This document shows positions 21,921-33,735 of a DNA stretch of 64,000 nucleotides, piece by piece (position 1 is the first letter of the stretch; the number at the start of each line of letters is the position of its first letter). The translations under genes and the position numbers were made by a program. The stretch lies in the NCBI GenBank assembly GCA_028023455.1, contig JAQFVV010006270.1, forward strand, positions 5,666,834 through 5,730,833, written 5' to 3'. The notes beneath the pieces are model-generated. The model made no database searches, was not told where the DNA came from, and saw only the letters and a program-made list of their open reading frames with translations. The DNA comes from Epiperipatus broadwayi. Lineage: Eukaryota; Onychophora; Udeonychophora; Euonychophora; Peripatidae.

Positions 21921-22338
21921 GGATGTGGCAATGCAATAAGAAAGATAAAGTTATAGTAAATGTCTTAACAGTTATTTATTGGATTTTTTGAATGACCGGG
22001 ATATGGTACAGCAATATAAATATAGCCACAACAAAAACTGAAATAGAAATTTTTGAATTAACAAGATATGTTTAAGTCAAGAATATAGAAAGAAAGGGAT
22101 TGATCAGTGGATCGCTAAAATGTCAGTTTTGCAAACACCGCCATCTGCATAATTTTTTATAATGATTTTTTTTTTTAATAAACAATGGCGGGGAGGGGAT
22201 TATAAAAGTTATATGCATCAAAATAATTTCTACTTTCGTTCCCAAAAATAAACCTAACGGTAAACAATATCAAACATTTTATTATTCACCAAACTGTAAA
22301 ACAACTTCTAGGTAGAAAATAAACTAAGTTTTAAATTA

Positions 22339-22522
22339 ATATCACATGACTACCACCACTTATGCTTGTGTATAACTGTTGTTAAAACAGGCAAAACACA
22401 TTATATATATTGCCACACACAACAAGCTAAAGTAATCAATGTATGCCAGAAGGCTTGTGCATAAAATCCCCATCTAGCTTGTTGTGTGTGGCAATATATA
22501 TAGTGAGTTTTTCCTGTTTTAA
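22339..22522 (+). mobile_element. Short Family 2 derivative with 14-bp target duplication
   Basis: TAAGTTTTAAATTA occurs at 22325-22338 and 22523-22536. The body is nearly a perfect palindrome (TATATATTGCCACACACAAC inverted at 22477-22500) with the Family 2 ends, but it lacks the ribozyme block. Confidence 0.87.
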
Positions 22523-22536
22523 TAAGTTTTAAATTA

Positions 22537-23199
22537 CTAAATAAAGATGAAAAAGATTACGGTGAAATTAATTTTTGATTACTGGACAAATATCTCGTTT
22601 AGCAATTTAATTTTTTATTTTTAAAAAACATGAATATATTGTAAAATAAAATGTAAATCGAAACACTAAATAATAGTGCGTTAGTTTTTCATTTATATTA
22701 TTTTTTAACAAGTGCAGAAGTATAGCCCAAAATACCAGTACAAACCATAAATACTTCTTTGAAATATTCTTAATACATTAATAGGATGAGAACGAATATC
22801 ATAGTACTTTTATTAAAATATTTATTTTGAATAAATATTAATAAGGTTTATCTTTTCCAAAAATTAATTTTTGTTTCAGTAACAAAATGGACAAACGGGT
22901 GTCACAAACATGTTTGTCCTTATAAAATCCGAGTAAAACGTTTCTTCTATTTCGTTATAGATGTACTATCTAAGTTGAATTCGAAAACATTTGGGTTTTT
23001 TTAATTCAAAAAATGACCTCAGATTAATGCTTTTACCGTAAGAGTGCTCTCTATACTTAAAAATCGTTTTGAATTGTACGTGACGAAAAATAACGTTGAT
23101 TACTTGTATTTTATTGGAACGATGACGTTATTGGTATACTTTGCTTGGACTTAATGCTCATTATTAGCTGCGTTTTATCTTCTATCAAGAAAATTTACA
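22537..23199 (+). promoter_or_regulatory. Presumed promoter and 5' UTR region of the KIAA1143 homolog
   Basis: No coding similarity. Being directly upstream of exon 1, it should contain the promoter, but no TATA box or initiator can be fixed with confidence. Base composition becomes less AT-extreme near 22880-23190. Placement is inference only. Confidence 0.35.
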
Positions 23200-23304
23200 A
23201 TGGCTAAGCGTAATGTTGCTTTTACTAAACCTTCAGAACCTAGTTTTTTAAAAAAACTAAAAGAACAAATTGGTTTTAAAGAAGGCCCAACAGTAGATAC
23301 AAAG
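23200..23304 (+). CDS. KIAA1143: KIAA1143 homolog, exon 1 (start to residue 35)
   Basis: Encodes the N-terminus of a small conserved eukaryotic protein related to human KIAA1143, whose molecular role is not established. The 35 residues begin MAKRNVAF and include EPSFLKKLKEQIG and EGPTVDTK. These are the family's most conserved blocks (human: the SKRN start, EPAFL, EGPTVETK). The start is chosen because it matches the family start and has a good context (ACAATGG). The exon ends in phase 0 at AAG followed by a GT donor at 23305. It is only 105 coding bases, which explains why it is easily missed. Exon 2 follows 9492 bp downstream in the matching phase. No broken codons or unusual features are present. 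Confidence 0.9.
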
Positions 23305-24706
23305 GTTATAAATTTAATTAAAGTACAATTCCTCTTATACAGTAATAAGTAGAAATTCTATTTAAAAAATGTTAGTTTTTATGTAAACCTTAATTTTTTT
23401 CTTAGTATTTTTTAAAAATATAAATTATGATTTGATACTGTGCTAGAAAAATTATAGTTAGGTATTGTGGATGCAAACATCATCACCCTATTCTAACTCA
23501 TAAAAACAAAGAAATTATTTTTAAAACTGAACAAGAGGACTTTTATCTGATCTGTATAAAGATCTCTTTCTCACCTTTTTTTTTTTTTATATATTTGAAT
23601 AATTTATCGTAACTATTTAAAAATAGTTCCGTTGTTTGTTTTTTTCATATGTACATTTTATTTTTTTTAGAAATTATATTTACTACAATTGTGCTAGAAG
23701 GTATCTCAATCTTTCCAAAACTATTAATTATTTGAGGCTGTTATTTTTATTACGTAGACAATTTTCTAAATTTGAAAGTATTTTTATATAAGCAAAATAT
23801 TGAAACATAAAAAAAAAAGTTTATAGGAAAGAGAATTCATATGTAATCAAAAATACTGAAAAATTATTAAGGAAGAAATTTTGGATAGAGTTATAAGGCA
23901 AAGCTATAGTTTATCTTCTATTTAATGTAATAAAGTTAGCATATTTATGATTTAGGAAAAAAGAATCACTTGTTATATTTTCTGTCTAAATAACATATCG
24001 AGTTTTGTTCTCTGTCCAAGCAGAAAGTAAAATATTAGGAGCTAATGATAACATTTGGTCATTATTAATGTAGTTATTGCCATTTCTCTTAATATAATTT
24101 ACTTTAATATCACAAATTTAGTATTACCTTATAAAATAACACTATATGAAAACATGAAAAAAAAAATTTAAATCACAATTAAAAAGTTAATCGTGGCTCT
24201 GGAAACGTGTAGCAGATTAATAGATTTAAATATTGTAATTAAGAAATTGGATAAGCATAAGGAAAAAACGGAATTATCAAAATTTTAAAATTAAGATATC
24301 TGTTTCTAGGTAAGTGTTTAATCATAATACATAGTTAGAGCATAAAATAATGATACAGAAATGTTTAAAACCCTCATTAACTGACAATTGACAAAGCTGA
24401 TGAGTAATGTTTTTTTCAGAGATCTATTGGAGAGAATTTTGCTTTGTAATAGGCTACTTAAAAGCTGTACATACTCCTATACATATATAAATCTGTTTAA
24501 TATATATTCTTATACATATATAAATCTGGATTTATATAAATGATGGCATGTATAAAGTTAAAAAAAAATTGATATGTAAATCATCCCATATTCATTTATT
24601 GTTTACATCATGCTTTGTGATCATTTATTTGTTAAAAAAATATTTTCATATTTGAAACATTTTGTAATTTGTTAAAATCCACCAAGGCAGGAAATCAAAC
24701 TTACAT

Positions 24707-25071
24707 TAGGGTGACCAGACATCCTGATTTTTTATTTATCTCTATTTTTGATTAGATGTCCCAGTGTCCCCGAAATGTATTTTCAGGACTGTTGTATGTC
24801 CCGATTTTCAAATACTCATAATTATTATTTGTCTTACATACATAATTCATTGCACAAAAATGATAGTTTCTTGCCTCTCTCTGTCCATTTCAGTCTCTAC
24901 AGTAATAATATAAAAACTTTAGGCAATTTCCAACCCCAAAACAAAAATCGCTATTACGTTACATGGCCGGGTTCTCAAGCTAGATACATTCTCACATCCA
25001 GCCTCACCTTGGAGCATGTGCAATTGGATTTTTGTAGGTTAAAATTAGAATTTCACTTGCACCTGCTTTAA
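24707..25071. other. Possible old DNA-transposon relic
   Basis: Begins TAGGGTGACCAGACATCC and repeats short ATGTCCC and CCCGA words. That resembles TAGGGTGACCA-ended hAT-type repeats known in animal genomes. No right end was found, and the 107-codon frame over it is not recognised. Confidence 0.3.
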
Positions 25072-25185
25072 TTGACAGTGTAGTTTTATTAGTTTTTTGT
25101 TGATATTAATTTTCTATAGTGATAAATTAATTCTTTGACTTCCAGGCCACCATCTTGAATCTAAAACAAAACCAATGGTTTCAAT

Positions 25186-26085
25186 GCTACAAGCAGACTT
25201 CTCAAGTGTAAAAGGTCTACAAAATAAAAAATTTATACTAAACATTACCCACAGTTTCACTTACACCCTCAATATTACAAGAACTTTTAAATAAGTTAAA
25301 TGCTTCAGAATCATAAATTTTTAATAATAAAGATTCTTTAATTCTTTTTATTTCATTTATCTCAAAGAAGACAATCTTAGCCTCATCAAAATTAATAGTG
25401 TGGCCTGTTTCTTATTCATGGATATGTAAAGCAGAACAGATTTATGCCTAACCCTACTTTTATGTACCTTTTTTCTATCATAGAAGTAGGGTTAGAAAAA
25501 ATATCTTAGTTCAGCTTTATATATATCCAATCAAGATTCCTCTTTTTCTTTTTAAAACTTGTTTATTCAAACTATAATTTTATTTTTACTCCATACAACG
25601 TTTCAACTACATTCTGTAGTCATTATCAAGTTTCCGTTATATGTAGCCATAACGGAAACTTGATAATGACTATAGAATGTAGTTGAAATGTTGTATGGAG
25701 TAAAAATAAAATTATAGTTTGAATAAACAAGTTTTAAAAAGAAAAAGGAGGAATCTTGATTGGATATATTTACTATCGTGGAGCTATAATTTAAAAAGAA
25801 AAAGAAATGAAAAGTTGTGTATATAATTATATTTATATATATCCATGAAAAAGATACAGGCCACACTATTAATTTTGATGAGGCTAAGGTTGTCTTTGAG
25901 AGAAATGAAATAAAAAGAATTAAAGAATCTTTATTATTAAAAATTTATGTTTCTGAAGCATTTAACTTCTTTAAAAGTTCTTTTAATATTAAGGATGTAT
26001 GGGATATAAGTGGAATTGTAAGTAATGTTTAGTATAAATATGTTGCTATCTTGTAGTCCTTTTCACTTGAGAAGTCTGCTTGTAG
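25186..26085. mobile_element. Penelope-like element arranged as a 900-bp palindrome
   Basis: Left arm 25186-25438 (minus sense) and right arm 25845-26085 (plus sense) carry the same coding 3' end. Between them a second near-perfect palindrome (25521-25769) has an 11-bp loop near 25640. Each inner arm contains TTGATAATGACTA, a stem (CTAC/GTAG) and GAAACGTTG or GAAATGTTG, a hammerhead-like pattern without a true CTGANGA core. Head-to-head partial copies are a known insertion form of Penelope-like elements. Confidence 0.8.
25817..26032 (+). pseudogene. PLE GIY-YIG endonuclease C-terminal remnant
   Basis: The frame includes HEKDTGHTINFDEAKVVF, RIKESLLLKIYVSEAFNFF and a stop after about 215 bp. 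The H-x4-GH, FD.AK and RI.ES blocks match the C-terminal part of the GIY-YIG endonuclease of Penelope-like elements, which nicks target DNA to prime insertion. The catalytic GIY-YIG start and the RT are absent. The left arm of the palindrome (about 25225-25425, minus) repeats the same residues with small changes, so the two arms came from one source. Confidence 0.75.
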
Positions 26086-27065
26086 CTCTGAAAAGGTTAG
26101 AGTTTATTTTCTTTGGCTAGTCTGGTTGAGTTGTGAATTTGGGATATTTTGAAATTATACATATTAAGTCATAAACAAAAAATTATTGAAAAAAATATTT
26201 TTAACAAATATTTTAAATGTGTTTATATTCATACAGTATATGTCCATTTATGTTGCACTTTAATATGGAGTTGCACTTTAATATGGATTAAGATATTAAC
26301 CCAAATTTTAATCAGTAATAATAATATAATATTAATATCATTTACTGTCTTACGAAAGAAAATAAATGATATTAACATTATATGGATTTGACATTGCAAT
26401 AAGAAAGATAAAATTTAATAGTACTGTAGTTGTAATAAATTGAGAAAGAACAGATATATGTATACATACACTAGATTACATTTAAATAGATAGTTATGCA
26501 AATGTTTATTAGATCATTTTCTCTCCCTCAAAGTGGGGAAAAAATATCTTTGAGATGGAAATTAGGCTATTATCTGACAATCTTTCAGAAGGATCATTTG
26601 CTTTGGATGATTTTGGGTCACTAAATTATGCAAACAGGGATAAGCTTTTTGGAGAATCTGGGATAATGTTTGAAGTTGGTGCATTTTTTTTGTGCTGGTG
26701 CCTATGTAAAAAAAGTGATTATATATATGCCATTAATTCTGTGTTACATCCAAGAATCATATTTTAAACTTAGGTTTCTGTGTAATACTTTGCTAAATTT
26801 TTCTAGTGTTCACACTATTTTTTCTCTACTTTTTTTTTCAACTGATAGACTTTATATTTTCTTAACTTCATCGGTCACACCCTAAATTTCTTGTTTCCAG
26901 ATTAACTTTTTTAATTATTCCATAAATGTATGAAAAACCTTTAAAATCATATACATCATTTTATATAGTTCTCCAACAAGGGATTAATAGTATCTGATTT
27001 TACAGTACTTCTTTCATTCTTTTAATTGAGCACTGAGGTTGGCATCAAAGGCATTTCAAAATTGG

Positions 27066-27590
27066 ACTAATCATCATTTTCAGCCATTATCGATCATCTG
27101 CAGGATGAAGGTCTCTCCAAGTTCAATCCATCTTTCATCAATCTCTAGTCTCTCTTCTCCATATCACTCTAAGGCATTTTCTTATTTCATCCATACATTT
27201 CACATGTGGGCACTTTCTAGGACTTCTACAATATCTTGGAATCCAATTTAAAATTTAATTATCCATATATTATCATCGTCTCTTCTAGTAATATGTTCCA
27301 GCCCAACTTCATTTCAGTCTCTTAATTCTTTCAATGGTGTTGGTAACATATGTTAGTTCTCTCACTCATGGATTTTGTTTTCTATCTTTGTTATTCTTAA
27401 CATGCATCTCTCCATATTGTGTTGAGTAGTGTAAAGTGTATTGCTTTTGTGTTAAGTGCACATGTCTCAGATCCATAACTAAGAACTGGTAAAACATTTG
27501 TTAAAAATCTATTTTCTTTTAATATTAAGTTATTTCTACCAAAAGTACTAACACTAGAAGGTATATGTGGCCATCATATATTCAGTAATA
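27066..27590 (-). pseudogene. LINE (RTE-like family A) 3' end
   Basis: The minus strand shows the 3' end of a reverse transcriptase ORF: WAGH-type region, 'RWMDEIRKC' and 'LGETFILQ' equivalents, then the TGATAATGG tail. It matches the better kept copies at 30830 (plus) and 34815 (plus). 5' truncation and many stops show a dead insertion. Confidence 0.75.
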
Positions 27591-27629
27591 TTTTATTCAG
27601 GAGATTGCAATTATAAGGTATTCATCATC

Positions 27630-28175
27630 AGGATGAAAATCTCTCCCAAGTTTAATCCAGTTTCTCTAATTCATAGCTTTTCAACATTATACAACATACT
27701 TCCTTGTTTCACCCAACCATCTAACATGATCTCTTTCTAGATTTTTTATAATCTTTTGGGATCCCGTTTTAGTCTTCAATTGTTCATCTATTATTATCTT
27801 ACTAGCAATTTGTCCAGCTCAGCTCCTTTCAAACAACTTAATTCTTTCAATGATGTCGATGATATCTGTCTCTCACCGAAGTATTACACTTTTTGTCTTT
27901 TCTTGTTATTCCAAACATACATCTCTTTATATTTTTCTGAGTGATGTAAATCTCAGATCCATAATGAAAAAAACACATCAGTTAAAAACCTTCCATTTTA
28001 ATCACGTAGAATTTTTTTTTTATGTTACTTTTTTCAGAGCATTCCATCCAAGTTTTAATTCTATGATTAATATCATATATTTTCTTCTGTATTAATAATC
28101 TGACTAAGGTATTTGTAGTTGTTAAATTTATCTAATTCAATCTTTATTTATTTATTTGCTGGGAAAATTCATTGA
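27630..28175 (-). pseudogene. LINE (RTE-like family A) 3' end, second copy
   Basis: Starts directly after the 27066 copy in the same orientation (ATCATCAGGATGAAAATCTC) and extends further 5' into the RT thumb region. More diverged than its neighbour. The pair may be a nested or serial insertion. Confidence 0.65.
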
Positions 28176-28759
28176 ATATTAAGCAAAGAGAGAGTATTTA
28201 GAAATAAAAATACGAACTTAATATTTTCATCTTCATAGCAAACTGATCTATCATGACCAAATAGAATGTCTAAATTCCAACACTTTCTGCCTCCGGATAA
28301 TTTTTAACTTTGTGAACAATCTCAAATGGCTATGATGTAAGCTTTTTTTTTATTATTTTGCAATAACGAAACAAATAGCTTGAGAGTATAACAATTTTTA
28401 AAGTTATCTGATTATATGACTAACAGCATGATTATTTATCATCAAAGTTAATTTATTCCAGGTCTTAAAGTTTTTTTGCTTGATTTATTGTTTTTTCGCT
28501 ATGTCAACATCTAAACCAGTGAGTGATTCACAATCTTTTTTTGTTATGGAGCACATTCACAAGAAAATGTCGTACTGCAGGTTCCATTTAGTTTTTAAAT
28601 TTTTTATAGAGTCGATAATAAGTAATATACAAATTATAGGAACAAATGTTTTATTCTCAAATAATTTATATTTTTTGAACAAAAATATTTCACAGTATTC
28701 AAAATTAATACCAATGACAGCCATCAGGTTTACTTATATAAAATACTATTCCTAAATTA
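28176..28759. other. No gene seen
   Basis: Contains a 91-codon plus frame (28480-28755) that I do not recognise; it may be an antisense shadow of the neighbouring hAT remnant. Confidence 0.35.
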
Positions 28760-29400
28760 ATAGTATGACTTGATACTACATCCCATTTGCCAATGCCTCA
28801 GAACTAGGAGTAGAATGATGTTCCTGTTCAGCAGTCAACTGTGATCTTTACTTTGATTTTAAATATTCATAGACAAAAGCAATAAGTTGCATAAATAAAT
28901 CTAATCAAACAATTTTTATCTTGTGTGCTGCATTTTTTAAATATGGAAAATTTTCTGTCAATTAAATTACAAAATTCTCCTTTAATGAGATTTTGGTGAT
29001 ATTTCAATTTATAAATCTAAAATCTTTATCTCTGTTTCTTCCATCATTATATGAATTAGTCCTGCAATAGATGTAGTTAATTCCGATATATTTATTTTGC
29101 TCATAAATGGGTTTGTAAAAAATTTGACTATTTTCTCAATATTAGTAAACTGGTTCAAATCTTTTCAAAAACAGTCTTTGAAATATTTGAAGATGGCTTA
29201 CAAATAATAAGTCAAAATCACCTACCTTTTTTCACATTTGGGAAATGGATGAGAGAGTTCTTTTGTAGATGAGACATCCAAAATCAGTTTTGCTTTAAGT
29301 AAATTACAGAGCTTATTTTCCAGAAACAGCCCCCCTCCCCACTGCTCAAAATGTATTTGTCCATGATATCTGCCAGAAAACTCAAATTGACTAACTAAAA
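28760..29400 (-). pseudogene. hAT transposase C-terminal remnant (GTF2IRD2/SCAND3-like)
   Basis: Minus-strand blocks: NIEKIVKFFTNPFMSKINIS near 29085-29145, then a MEETEIKILDL stretch. The last is a degraded dimerisation motif, LF..IYLC then MNI.NQSKDHS.LL, near 28830-28930. That corresponds to the family's 'FGSTYLCEQLFS.MK..KSK.RS.LTDEHL' end. The frame is broken at several points. It is distinct from the other three hAT remnants by position and orientation. Confidence 0.65.
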
Positions 29401-30829
29401 AAAAAAAATGACTTGATTATAATTTTGATTTTTTTTTTTTAATTCAAACATGTTTTTATTTTTTTTCAGTTAAGTTTACAAATCTTGTTAGAAACTACGG
29501 TAATTTTCTATTCCCTGGTGTTAGCCTCGAGATGTCGCTATTTCTAGGTCAATTCCTAGAAATATATCGTTTCACCGACATTCACCCAACAAAAGAGGAA
29601 ATCATATTTCTATATACAAGATAAAATCTGATTGATTATCTTTGATAATAATCTTAAAAACTTGATGATGTGGGGGGCTATTTTGGTTTAGGTAATTGCA
29701 GAAAGCAGCACATCTATTGCTTATATTCATCATCACCGGTGCTCATTCATAGATAGCTTGCGCAAGTCATATCTCTTGATTTGGCATGTCTATTGTTCAT
29801 CCTTGTATGGTTAATATTGAAATCTTTAAATGCTATTCTCATTATAACAGCCAATTGTATCTATTGTTTTATCAAATTGTAATGAGAACCGGTCACATGT
29901 TTCTAAGTCGTTCTTCAGTTGAGCATAATGTCGATTGAAATTGCATGTATTTTTTTAACAATAGTATTGGATAACTGCAATTCTCGTAAAACTTTGGCAC
30001 TTTTATGCTCAAGAGAATCTTTAAAATTAGTTATTTGCTCCAGTCAAAAATGTTTTAACAGTTCACTACCCAGATATGTTTTTTTTTTATGTATGAACAA
30101 GTGTGGTATTTTTATACTTGACAGCCAGTATAATGAAAGAACATTTTTGAGCATATAGGTTTTGTCTTGTATTATTTATTTTCTTAATTTAGATTTAAGT
30201 GGATAAGAATTGAATGAAAGTGTGATTAAGTGACATTCTATATTATGTTTTTTTTTTTTTTGATATTGCAACTCTGCTGCCACATGATAAGTAAATACAT
30301 TTCTTTTATATTGATAAAACAATAGTATTTTCTCCAGTCCGAGTTAAAATTGTACATTTGTTTATGCATTCATTCGGCACTAAAATTTTAAAATATAAAC
30401 ATAAATACTATGTTACAAAATAATTACCAAATATGTAGCTGAAAAGGGTGAATGAATTGCAGTGAAGATACAACTAATTTTTCTAAACACACTTCCTCAT
30501 GTAAATTGCATTTAGTGACATATTCACTAGCTCCAACTATTCATAAATTCACTTTACTATCCATAAAATAAAATTCACAACCTAATCTTGGAATTAGCTT
30601 CATATAGAGTTTTTATAGTTAACTAAAAATTATTCCTTTCACAACTTGACTTTCCAATATTTTTGAACATGTAAATTTAGAATCTTAGTTTTTTAAAAAA
30701 ATATTTTGTACTTTAACATACATTTACAATATTATGAATAGTTTTATAATATATTTCTACAATTTGATAAAATATATTTTTTGATAAACACATAATATAC
30801 CATATTTAATAAAACATTTAATAAATACT

Positions 30830-31410
30830 TTGGTCAGATTATTACTACAGATGATAACATAATGGATGAAATTAATCATAAAATTAAACTTGGTTGGATT
30901 GCTTTTGGTAGAAATAACTTACTATTAAAAGGAAATATGTCTATGTGTTTGAAAAGGATTTTAATAAATGTGTGTTACTAGTTCTTACTTACAGTTCTGA
31001 GACCTGGACACATAAGAAAAGAGAAATTTAGAGACTTCAAATCACCCAAAGAAGTATGGAAAGATGCATGTTAGGAATAACAAAGAAGAGATCAAAAATG
31101 AAATGCATGGGTTAGAGAACAAATAGGTGTTATTGATATTATTGAAAGCATTAAGAGATTGAAGTGGAGTTGGGCTGGACATATTGCTAGAAGAGAAGAT
31201 AGTAGATGGACAGTTGAAATCTAAAACCAAGAGATTGTAAAAGACCCAGAAAGAGACCATCTATGAGATAGATGGATGAAATAAGGAAGTGTGCTGGTGT
31301 GATGTAGAGAACATAAGCTAGAGATCGTAGAAGATGGATCGAACTTGGAAAGACCTTCATCCTGCAGTGAATCGATAAGGGTCAAAAGTGATGATGATGA
31401 TGTGTGTTTT
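30830..31410 (+). pseudogene. LINE (RTE-like family A) RT C-terminal region
   Basis: Plus-strand translation includes MDEINHKIKLGWIAFGR, SMERCMLGITKK, IKRLKWSWAGHIARREDSRW and, after breaks, a degraded LGETFILQ-like end followed by GATGATGATGATG. These are the hallmark blocks of the C-terminal end of widespread animal RTE-like LINEs. Stops interrupt it. Confidence 0.85.
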
Positions 31411-32401
31411 GTATGATTTATTTTAGAAAATTATTGAAATGTGCTAAAAATTATTTATAATATTGTAAACATATGATAAAACAAAATAATAATTTGTTTT
31501 TAATAAAGTAATAAAACAAATTTTGCCAAAAGTATTATTTTTTTACCATTTTATTAAAAGCAAAATTGGTAAAAGCATTTTATGTCAAACCATGCAGGTA
31601 CATGCAGATGTGTTATTTGATGTCATATTGCCCTTGGGCATAGGATTGAAGACCACTTATAGCTTTTCAGTAGTTTGATATTTTTCTGTTTGTACTGATT
31701 TCTAAATCAATGCAGTCTTCCTTTGGTAAATAGTTTGACATCTCTTTTCTGAATGAATCCTTTGTTTAAATCTTCATATAGACTCTGCATTATCTGATGC
31801 AATATATATTATCTATAGGAATATTTTATTTATATCCACCACCTAAAAATATACTATTTATTGCCAATAGATGTAGATATCAGTACTTTTATGAACATAA
31901 GAATTTATTGTTTCTATTTAATAATTTTCCGAATAGAGGATTTGCTCTTTCTAATTGTGGCACTTAGAGGTTGTTAAATCCTTGCTCACAAGCTGAGGTT
32001 TAAAGCAGAAATTAAATATGTACTGTATATATATTTTTTGCAATAAGTATACATTTTGCTACACTTTTATCAAATAATTATTTTGCAATATTTTTTTCTT
32101 CTTTATATGCATTATTACTGTAAAACCTTGAAATATAAAATATTTAAATATTTTTATTTATAAAACCATGAAACTATTTTCCTTTGTGGAGAGGACACAT
32201 AAGTTAATTCATTGCCTTTTTTTTTTGTTTTGTTTATGCATAAAACTGTGGTTTTTTTACATTTTTTATAAATCTGTTATTTTTAATAGGAAAACCATTA
32301 TCATATTAGATAATTATAAATTTAGCTTTTAGGGCTTTTTATATGTGTATTTTATATATTTCTTTACATAAAACTATTATAGCCATTTGTATTTATGTTT
32401 G

Positions 32402-32563
32402 ATGTGCTATTACTAACAGTTGAACGAATTTGGAATATTTAAATAAAGTTAAATTTTTCTAAAGACAAATAAAGTTAAATTTTTCTAAAGACATTCGATA
32501 CTCATATTAGATGTTGGAAATAGTCCGACATATAAATACAACTAAAACACCATCATCACAAAC
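32402..32563 (+). repeat. R5 dispersed repeat, third copy
   Basis: Same family as 13690 (inverted) and 15576. It has an internal 26-bp tandem duplication (32441-32466 and 32467-32492, AAATAAAGTTAAATTTTTC start). It is only about 230 bp upstream of exon 2. Confidence 0.88.
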
Positions 32564-32796
32564 CTTCAGGAAAATACTATTATAGCCACATGTGTAAAAA
32601 TTTAAAGTAATTTGTTTTAACAAAATATATAAAATACCTGACATTTAGGTAAAGCATTTTTCGATATTCATAATTATAGACTGAATTGAAAATCTTGAAG
32701 CTAATTTTCAATGGAATCAATTTTCTATTATAATTCGTTAGTAAAATTTAACAAAACTAATTTATTTAACTAATACTTTATATATATATATTTCAG

Positions 32797-32929
32797 AGAG
32801 AAATATTGTCTTTTGAAGAACGAGAAGATCGTGATGAAGAAAAGCCAGTAGTAGTTGTACTTAAAGCTGGTGATTTGAATGAAGAAGAGGCCGAAACTGC
32901 ACAGAAAGAATTTGATAAGCACGAAGAAG
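32797..32929 (+). CDS. KIAA1143: KIAA1143 homolog, exon 2 (residues 36-79)
   Basis: Follows TATATTTCAG and opens in phase 0 with REILSFEEREDRDEEKP, then VVVVLKAGDLNEEEAE, ending FDKHEE plus one base of the next codon before a GT donor (GTAAAATT). The acidic stretch followed by VVVLK.GDL..EE is the second conserved block of the KIAA1143 family and sits at the same intron boundary as in the vertebrate gene. Codon usage is clearly protein-like against the T-rich intron. The family normally continues with a G-K-I-x-F-K-K-P-like stretch, a lysine-rich segment and an LLSF-acidic C-terminus. None of that was found to the right, so the last exon probably lies beyond 64000. Confidence 0.92.
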
Positions 32930-33345
32930 GTAAAATTAATTAATTTTAATGTATTTATCAAATGTGTGTGTGTTTATACAAACATATTCTTAAATTATTT
33001 ATATTTTTTTGAAAATATAATTAATTAACAAAATACATAATTAAAAGAAATGGAATATTCCCTTTTGATAGAACAAAAGTTATTTTAACAAAACGAAAAC
33101 TGCTGTTCAAAATATAGTCTGTTAATTTTTTCGTTCACTTCTTTCTATTATTTTTTTACTAATTTTAGTAATCATATATTTATATTATTATAAAGTGCTT
33201 TCAAATTGATGTCAACTCTTGATCACATGGATAGGTTTTTTGCCCCCTATTTATAATCTTCAATATAGTATTCAGGAGTAATTTTTGTTTGCCTTTTCCC
33301 TTATATTCTATAATAATATTTTGCTGGTGATATGGTTGTGAACAA
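32930..33345 (+). other. Start of presumed intron 2
   Basis: AT-rich, no recognised element before the tandem duplication. Confidence 0.5.
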
Positions 33346-33566
33346 CTGTTATGGCCACTCATTATAGATATTAGTAACAAGACTGCAATAGCAAGGCAAT
33401 CAAGTTATATATCACATGACTTAATTTAATAAGCTTGTATTACAAATGGTATATAATGAGCTGTTATGGCCACTCATTATAGATATTAGTAACAAGACTG
33501 CAATAGCAAGGCAATCAAGTAATATATCACATGACTTAATTTAATAAGCTTGTATTACAAATGGTT
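33346..33566. repeat. 115-bp recent tandem duplication
   Basis: CTGTTATGGCCACTCATTAT begins at 33346 and 33461; the copies are nearly identical. A third, shorter piece (GGCACACTCATTATATAAC) appears at 33761 on the other side of the Family 3 palindrome, so the palindrome is flanked by direct repeats. Confidence 0.92.
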
Positions 33567-33591
33567 TACAAGCTTTTCAGAATATCCCTAT

Positions 33592-33630
33592 CCTCAGACC
33601 GGTTTCTAGCTCTGGCTTTCATCAGTGAGA
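33592..33630 (-). ncRNA. Hammerhead ribozyme, family 3, minus copy
   Basis: Minus strand: stem I CTCA/TGAG plus a wobble. The core is CTGATGA, stem II AAGC/GCTA (three pairs, core-proximal A-A mismatch) with loop CAGA, then GAAA. Stem III is the loopless ACC/GGT palindrome, and the cleavage triplet is GTC. All catalytic bases present. Confidence 0.8.
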
Positions 33631-33697
33631 CATTAGGATATTCAAGCATTGGGATTAATCTGGTATTTTAAATCTAATGCTTGAATATTCTAGCGCG

Positions 33698-33735
33698 CCT
33701 CACTGACGAAATCAGAGCTAGAAACTGGTCTGAGG
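33698..33735 (+). ncRNA. Hammerhead ribozyme, family 3, plus copy
   Basis: Stem I CCTCA/TGAGG is perfect, and core CTGACGA, GAAA, stem III ACT/GGT and cleavage triplet GTC are present. Stem II has lost one base and pairs poorly, so activity is doubtful. Confidence 0.7.

Larger units (their letters stand above)
23305..32796 (+). other. Intron 1 of the KIAA1143 homolog
   Basis: Starts GTTATA and ends TATATTTCAG. It holds a PLE palindrome (25186-26085), two antisense LINE fragments, an antisense hAT fragment, a sense LINE fragment and an R5 repeat. The remaining stretches (23305-24700, 26100-27060, 29410-30820 and 31415-32400) are AT-rich with no recognised genes. Confidence 0.85.

Noticed and set aside
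24748-25071. 107-codon plus frame as a gene
   Set aside because: Overlaps a probable old transposon end and shows no recognisable domain.
26555-26767. 70-codon plus frame (MEIRLLSD...) as a gene
   Set aside because: Composition looks somewhat protein-like at its start, but there is no known domain and no splice partner; left unannotated.
27039-28095. Plus-strand frames here as genes
   Set aside because: They are antisense shadows of two minus-strand LINE fragments.
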